A stretch of DNA of 64,000 nucleotides, taken from NCBI RefSeq assembly GCF_001570805.1, contig NZ_BCSJ01000008.1, forward strand, positions 1 through 64,000. Reading direction: 5' to 3'. The position numbers and the translations under genes are program-made. This DNA is from Brevibacterium epidermidis NBRC 14811 (GTDB taxonomy: Bacteria > Actinomycetota > Actinomycetes > Actinomycetales > Brevibacteriaceae). The stretch's first letter is position 1, and each line of letters begins with the position of its first letter. Under the pieces are notes generated by a model. The model made no database searches. It was given only the letters and a program-made list of their open reading frames with translations, and was not told the DNA's origin. Positions 60,755 through 64,000 of the stretch are shown piece after piece.

Positions 60755-61159
60755 TATGCCCGAAAACTTCGTGACGGCCCCGATGAGTCCCTGTCGGTCG
60801 CATAGTCTCACCGCGACGCCCTGTGCCCGGGCGCTTATACCCGATTTGGTGAACGAAAGCCGAAGTTTCCGTGACGCGAGCCGTATGAATTGGGTCACGG
60901 GCGCGCGCGGCGTTACTCTGGAGAAGATTGAGTTCCATGAACGGCAGGCACCAGTTGGTGTCGACCACTGATTCGAAGGAAAGCAGATGGGGCATAGTCG
61001 AATAATTCGAATAGCCGCTCCAGTCTCTGGTGCGGAGTACATATCTGTCTCCGTGCCCTCTTTCCCAGGCGTCGTGCCCATGAGCACGGCGCCTTTTGTG
61101 TTCCCTGGGGCCGGGGCAGCCGGTTTCGGCCCAGAAGAGAAGAAGATGAGGGGCGAGAT
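60755..61159 (+). other. Spacer with terminator-like hairpin before HNH gene
   Basis: About 405 bp. It holds a possible promoter (TTGGGT near 60888 with TTACTCT near 60910), a GAAGGA-preceded 58-codon frame (60987-61163) that overlaps the HNH start (ATGA), and a GC stem followed by TTTT inside that frame. The short frame uses four ATA codons, unlike neighbours, so a leader peptide or attenuator is more likely than an ordinary gene. Confidence 0.4.
61068..61097 (+). terminator. Hairpin with T tail 60 nt before HNH gene
   Basis: GGCGTCGTGC (61068-61077) and GCACGGCGCC (61084-61093) pair (one G-T wobble) around a 6-nt loop, then TTTT. It could end a short RNA or act as an attenuator of the HNH gene. 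Confidence 0.6.
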
Positions 61160-61660
61160 ATGAAGACTCTCGTGCTGAACGCCGGTTACGAACCGCTGTC
61201 AATCGTTCCGTTCACACGGGCCGTGGTGCTCGTGCTGACCGGAAAGGCGACAGTCTTGGCCGCAGAGGACATTCCGGTGAGATCCGAGCACATGAGTCTC
61301 GATCAGCCCTCCGTCATCCTGCTCACCCGCTATGTGCGCCCGCCGAGCAACCGCCGCGTCTCGCTCTCCCGCCGCGGAGTCCTGCGCCGGGACAGCTACC
61401 GCTGCGCGTACTGCTCCAAACCGGCGTACACCGTCGACCATGTCATCCCACGCTCACGTGGGGGAGCGAACACGTGGGAGAACCTCGTCGCCTGCTGCCG
61501 CGAATGCAACAACCGCAAAGGCAATCGCACCCTCAGTGAGATCGGATGGAAGCTCAGCTTCCTCCCGCAGGAACCCCGTTTGGGGCAGCTGTGGATGCGC
61601 GGGATCGACAAGCCCGTCGAGAAGTGGCGCCCGTTCCTCGAGTACTCCAGCGCCGCCTGA
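61160..61660 (+). CDS. HNH endonuclease
   Basis: A 166-residue nuclease-like protein. The HNH core is CAYCSKPAYTVDHVIPRSRGGANTWENLVACCRECNNRKGNRTL: two zinc-binding CxxC pairs, catalytic His in VDHVIP, Asn in WENLVACC and the final N-x-x-K. The N-terminal KTLVLNAGYEPLSIVPFTRAVVLVLTGKA is the conserved start of the actinobacterial HNH family found in almost every genome, possibly in DNA repair. GAGGGG is 5 nt before the ATG. Not part of a restriction system here. Confidence 0.93.
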   Translation: MKTLVLNAGYEPLSIVPFTRAVVLVLTGKATVLAAEDIPVRSEHMSLDQPSVILLTRYVRPPSNRRVSLSRRGVLRRDSYRCAYCSKPAYTVDHVIPRSRGGANTWENLVACCRECNNRKGNRTLSEIGWKLSFLPQEPRLGQLWMRGIDKPVEKWRPFLEYSSAA

Positions 61661-61805
61661 TAAAGCGGCATCGTCCCAGATAGGGGACGGTGCTGTCCGA
61701 ATGATGGCGGATTTCGGATAACGATGTGACATAGGTGAAGTTCTCACAGTCAATGTGTTCTAGGGTGGACGAAACAGAAGTTCGCTTCGAACCAAGGAGC
61801 TTGCC

Positions 61806-62870
61806 ATGAGTGAGCAGGATCGCCCCCAGAACCCCGACCCGGCACCGGCCGGTGAGACCGAGGCCGTCATCGTCGGAATCGACGGTTCGCCGCCGAGCCG
61901 CAACGCCCTGGCCTGGGCGATTCAAGAAGCACGCTCCCTGAACCGTCCGATCCGCCTCGTCGGCGCCTACACGATTCCGAGCGTGGCTGCCGCTGCCATC
62001 GACGTGTCCTATGTGCCCATCGATGACAGCTCGATCCGTGCGGCCGTGACGAACACGCTCAAGGAAGCAGCCGCCGAGGTCAAAGCCGCCGGCGTTCCCG
62101 TCGAAGCAGTCATCGAAATCGGTGACGCCGCAGGAGTGCTCATCGACGAATCGAAGACCGGCTGCCTCACCGTCGTCGGCTCCCGCGGTCGCGGCGGATT
62201 CGCCGGTCGTCTCCTCGGAACGGTGTCGAGTGCTCTGCCGGCGCACTCCGCATGTCCGACCGTCGTCGTCCCTGCGTGCTGGGACAACCAGGGCGAGCGT
62301 CCCGCGCATCCGACCTCTTCGCGGCCGATCCGGCAGGACGGCGTCGAAGTCGAGACCCATGACCCCAATGCCGAATCGATCGAAGGCCTGCGCTTCGACG
62401 GCAAGGTCGTCGTCGGCGTCGACTCGCTCGGAGCCGAATCCCCGGCCCTGTGGAAGGCAGCCCGACTGGCCGTACGCCGCGGCTCACCGCTGCACATCGT
62501 CGCCGTGATCACCACGACGGTCATCGGACCCGAATGGCTGCCGAGCACCGCCGATCTCGAGCGACTCGTCAACGAAGGTGCGGACAAACTCGTCGTCGCC
62601 AAGCAGCGTCTGGCCGAGGAATACCCGGACCTCGACGTCACGTGGACGCTCTTCGACGGCCAGCCCGCCGAGGTGCTCGTCCGAGCCTCTGACACGGCCG
62701 AAGTGCTCGTCATCGGATCGCGCGGACGCGGCGGATTCGCCGGCCTCTTGCTCGGTTCGACCTCCCAGTCGGTGCTGCCGTACTCGCAGTGCCCGACGAT
62801 GGTCGTCCGAGTCGCCCGCGATCACGGTCGCCGCAAACAGCACGAGACCCCGGCGGAGCCAGGGCTCTAG
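61806..62870 (+). CDS. Tandem-domain universal stress protein
   Basis: A 354-residue protein with two UspA domains. The first ends VVGSRGRGGFAGRLLGTVSSALPAHSACPTVVVP, the second VIGSRGRGGFAGLLLGSTSQSVLPYSQCPTMVV. Both keep the ATP-binding G-x2-G-x9-G-S/T motif, so both probably bind ATP, as mycobacterial tandem Usp proteins do. The N termini of both are VIVGIDGSPPSRNAL and VVVGVDSLGAESPAL; the second lacks the usual S-x-x-S. AAGGAG precedes the ATG. It is expected under hypoxia or stationary phase. Confidence 0.92.
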   Translation: MSEQDRPQNPDPAPAGETEAVIVGIDGSPPSRNALAWAIQEARSLNRPIRLVGAYTIPSVAAAAIDVSYVPIDDSSIRAAVTNTLKEAAAEVKAAGVPVEAVIEIGDAAGVLIDESKTGCLTVVGSRGRGGFAGRLLGTVSSALPAHSACPTVVVPACWDNQGERPAHPTSSRPIRQDGVEVETHDPNAESIEGLRFDGKVVVGVDSLGAESPALWKAARLAVRRGSPLHIVAVITTTVIGPEWLPSTADLERLVNEGADKLVVAKQRLAEEYPDLDVTWTLFDGQPAEVLVRASDTAEVLVIGSRGRGGFAGLLLGSTSQSVLPYSQCPTMVVRVARDHGRRKQHETPAEPGL

Positions 62871-62933
62871 ATCCCGACTGAGCCGGGGAGTCCCGAGTCC
62901 GCAACTCGGATCTGTCCTCAGTGCGGGAGGAAA

Positions 62934-62976
62934 ATCACCGAGGCGGCCGATCGAATCGATCGGCCGCCTCGGTGAT
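62934..62976 (+). terminator. Hairpin of inverted CCGAGGCGG motifs after usp
   Basis: The 19-nt arms 62934-62952 and 62958-62976 are perfectly complementary around GAATC. Each arm holds ACCGAGGCGG or its complement, a one-base variant of the recurring 10-mer. It lies about 65 bp after the usp stop and could also end the convergent tRNA transcript. Confidence 0.75.
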
Positions 62977-63026
62977 GGTGGACTTTGAAGATGTCAGCAT
63001 ATGGATCTGACCGGGTGAAATGATTC

Positions 63027-63102
63027 TGGCGCCCCCGGGCAGATTCGAACTGCCGACACCCGCTTTAGGAGAGCGGTGCTCTATCCCCTGAGCTACGGGG
63101 GC
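63027..63102 (-). tRNA. tRNA-Arg (anticodon CCT)
   Basis: On the minus strand the acceptor GCCCCCG pairs with CGGGGGC, followed by discriminator G and an encoded CCA. The D-arm is TAGCTCAGGGGATAGAGCA, the anticodon stem CCGCT/AGCGG encloses CTCCTAA with anticodon CCT, and the T-loop contains GTTCGAATC. It reads AGG codons, rare in high-GC genomes. Confidence 0.95.
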
Positions 63103-63209
63103 CAGGTGGTCGTCCTCAACCACGATCACCCAGTGTAGCGTAGAAGAAACCTCACTGTTCCACGGTGTGCCAGCACCTATTATGGACAGTTTCTCGTTAG
63201 GGTCGAATT

Positions 63210-64000
63210 GTGTCGGATTCCGTTAAAGACGAACAGTTCCCAGAACTCGGAGATGTCTTCGCCGAGTGGAAGAAGCAGGCTGCCCATCTGGGCGGTCGCG
63301 ACACCATGCTTCATTTCCGGGACTCCCGTGACGGCAGCATCGATCTTTCCGGCGCCCACCCATCCGGCCTCGCACAGCTGCTGGCCGGTCGCGCCACCCG
63401 CCTCTCCAGTCTCATCCGCGATCACGACATCCTCGCCGATGCGCGCCGTCGTGCGAAATCCATCCGGTCGAAGGCAGAACAGCTCGACAACGAACGCGGC
63501 ATCCGCACCGCACACCTTGCGATCGGGTTCGCCTCGTGGACGGAGAAGGACGCGAAGTTCAAGTTCAACGCCCCCGTCGTCATGCGCCACATCACGCTGG
63601 TGCCTCGCGGGTCCCGCGTCGAAGACTACGAGATCGTGCTCGACAATGAGATCACGATCAACCCGGCACTCGTCCAGCACCTCGGCGAGGAATACGACCT
63701 CGAAGTGCCCGTCGACGAATGGGTCGACGCGACCGGCGGACCGCACGGCTTCGACCCGGGCCCGGCCCTCGACCGTCTGCGCGATCTGGGTCAGAGCGTG
63801 CCCGGCCTGCGGATCAACCATCGCCTGATCATCTCGACGTTCGCGAATATCGCGAGCCCGTTCTCGACCGATTACCTGCCTACCCAGCACCCCGTGCTGC
63901 GGGCATTGGCCGGCGACGAGGACGTGCGTGCTTCGCTCGGTGGACCTTCCTATGTGCCGCAGCCGGGAGTCCTCCCCGACGAGAAGATCGCCGCGGCAGA
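63210..64000 (+). CDS. DUF4011-type helicase, N-terminal part (cut)
   Basis: Incomplete: the frame runs off the right edge of the window. The first 264 codons from GTG 63210 encode VSDSVKDEQFPELGDVFAEW, a basic helical stretch (LIRDHDILADARRRAKSIRSKAEQLDNERG) and VMRHITLVPRGSRVEDYEIVLDNEITINPALVQHL. This resembles the N-terminal DUF4011 region of large superfamily 1 helicase/nuclease proteins in actinobacteria, but the helicase motifs lie beyond the edge, so the name is by N-terminal similarity only. The codon choice matches the surroundings. TAGGG lies upstream; a GTG start is preferred over the overlapping TTG frame. Confidence 0.6.
   Translation, partial: MSDSVKDEQFPELGDVFAEWKKQAAHLGGRDTMLHFRDSRDGSIDLSGAHPSGLAQLLAGRATRLSSLIRDHDILADARRRAKSIRSKAEQLDNERGIRTAHLAIGFASWTEKDAKFKFNAPVVMRHITLVPRGSRVEDYEIVLDNEITINPALVQHLGEEYDLEVPVDEWVDATGGPHGFDPGPALDRLRDLGQSVPGLRINHRLIISTFANIASPFSTDYLPTQHPVLRALAGDEDVRASLGGPSYVPQPGVLPDEKIAAA

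Noticed and set aside
60756-60971. 71-codon plus-strand frame after the NlpC/P60 gene
   Set aside because: Begins inside the terminator tail, no ribosome-binding site, codon use unlike neighbours.

Overview
The window looks like chromosomal DNA of a high-GC actinobacterium. Gene content and order fit the Micrococcales and most resemble Brevibacterium-type genomes, but that is a judgement from recognised families, not a database match. Supporting signs are strong G/C third-position bias, GTG starts, many apparently leaderless genes, and typically actinobacterial families: DUF3263, LytR_C, DUF3027, PspAA/PspAB, an MprAB-like two-component system, a CIRCE-controlled solo groEL, a bacterial XPB helicase and DtxR. 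No prophage, transposase, CRISPR array or rRNA operon was seen. Most of the window reads as core chromosome with small accessory cassettes.

Layout. 1-9.5 kb: amino acid permease, SDR dehydrogenase, a DUF4032 protein coupled to a degenerate ABC ATPase, two overlapping LacI-family regulators, and trehalose synthesis (otsA-otsB). 9.5-18.3 kb: a membrane Ser/Thr kinase, a membrane-anchored DsbA-like protein, tRNA-Thr, a UbiB-type kinase, an MFS exporter and LtrA. 18.3-25.1 kb: an ArsR-like regulator with a palindromic operator, divergent from an M4 protease overlapped by its probable emfourin-type inhibitor; then tryptophan 2,3-dioxygenase, a formamidase-like hydrolase, an SGNH hydrolase and an amidohydrolase. 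25.1-37 kb: ThrE-type exporter, uracil-DNA glycosylase, aldehyde dehydrogenase, DUF3263/LytR_C pair, cold-shock protein, groEL, NTF2-like protein, DUF1707 protein, TSUP exporter, and a Gly-rich membrane protein with an S4 protein.

37-45.6 kb is an envelope-stress island on the minus strand: mprA-mprB-htrA, a lone WXG100 protein, and pspA-pspAA-htpX-pspAB. The first set senses and responds to misfolded or damaged envelope; the second protects the membrane. 46-56 kb: a membrane protein, a CGNR regulator divergent from an EamA transporter, the XPB helicase with its accessory protein, a second cold-shock protein, DUF3027, an MFS exporter and DUF456. 56-64 kb: serC divergent from pdxH (a PLP enzyme beside the PLP-making oxidase), DtxR, an NlpC/P60 hydrolase with a long leader full of GTAAC/GTTAC sites, an HNH nuclease, a tandem universal stress protein, tRNA-Arg(CCT) and the start of a large DUF4011-type helicase cut by the window edge.

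Beyond the genes, four patterns stand out. (1) Three copies of a ~58-bp palindrome in intergenic sites, one pair showing a compensatory base change. (2) The 10-mer GCCGAGGCGG or its complement about 23 times by eye, enriched in spacers and twice arranged as inverted-pair hairpins after genes, as uptake-sequence repeats are in other bacteria. (3) At least eight genes with a TANNNT-type -10 box only 6-7 nt before the start codon. (4) An ABC ATPase with a clean Walker B but altered Q-loop, signature, D-loop and H-loop, tied to a kinase-fold protein. All counts and pairings were made by eye.
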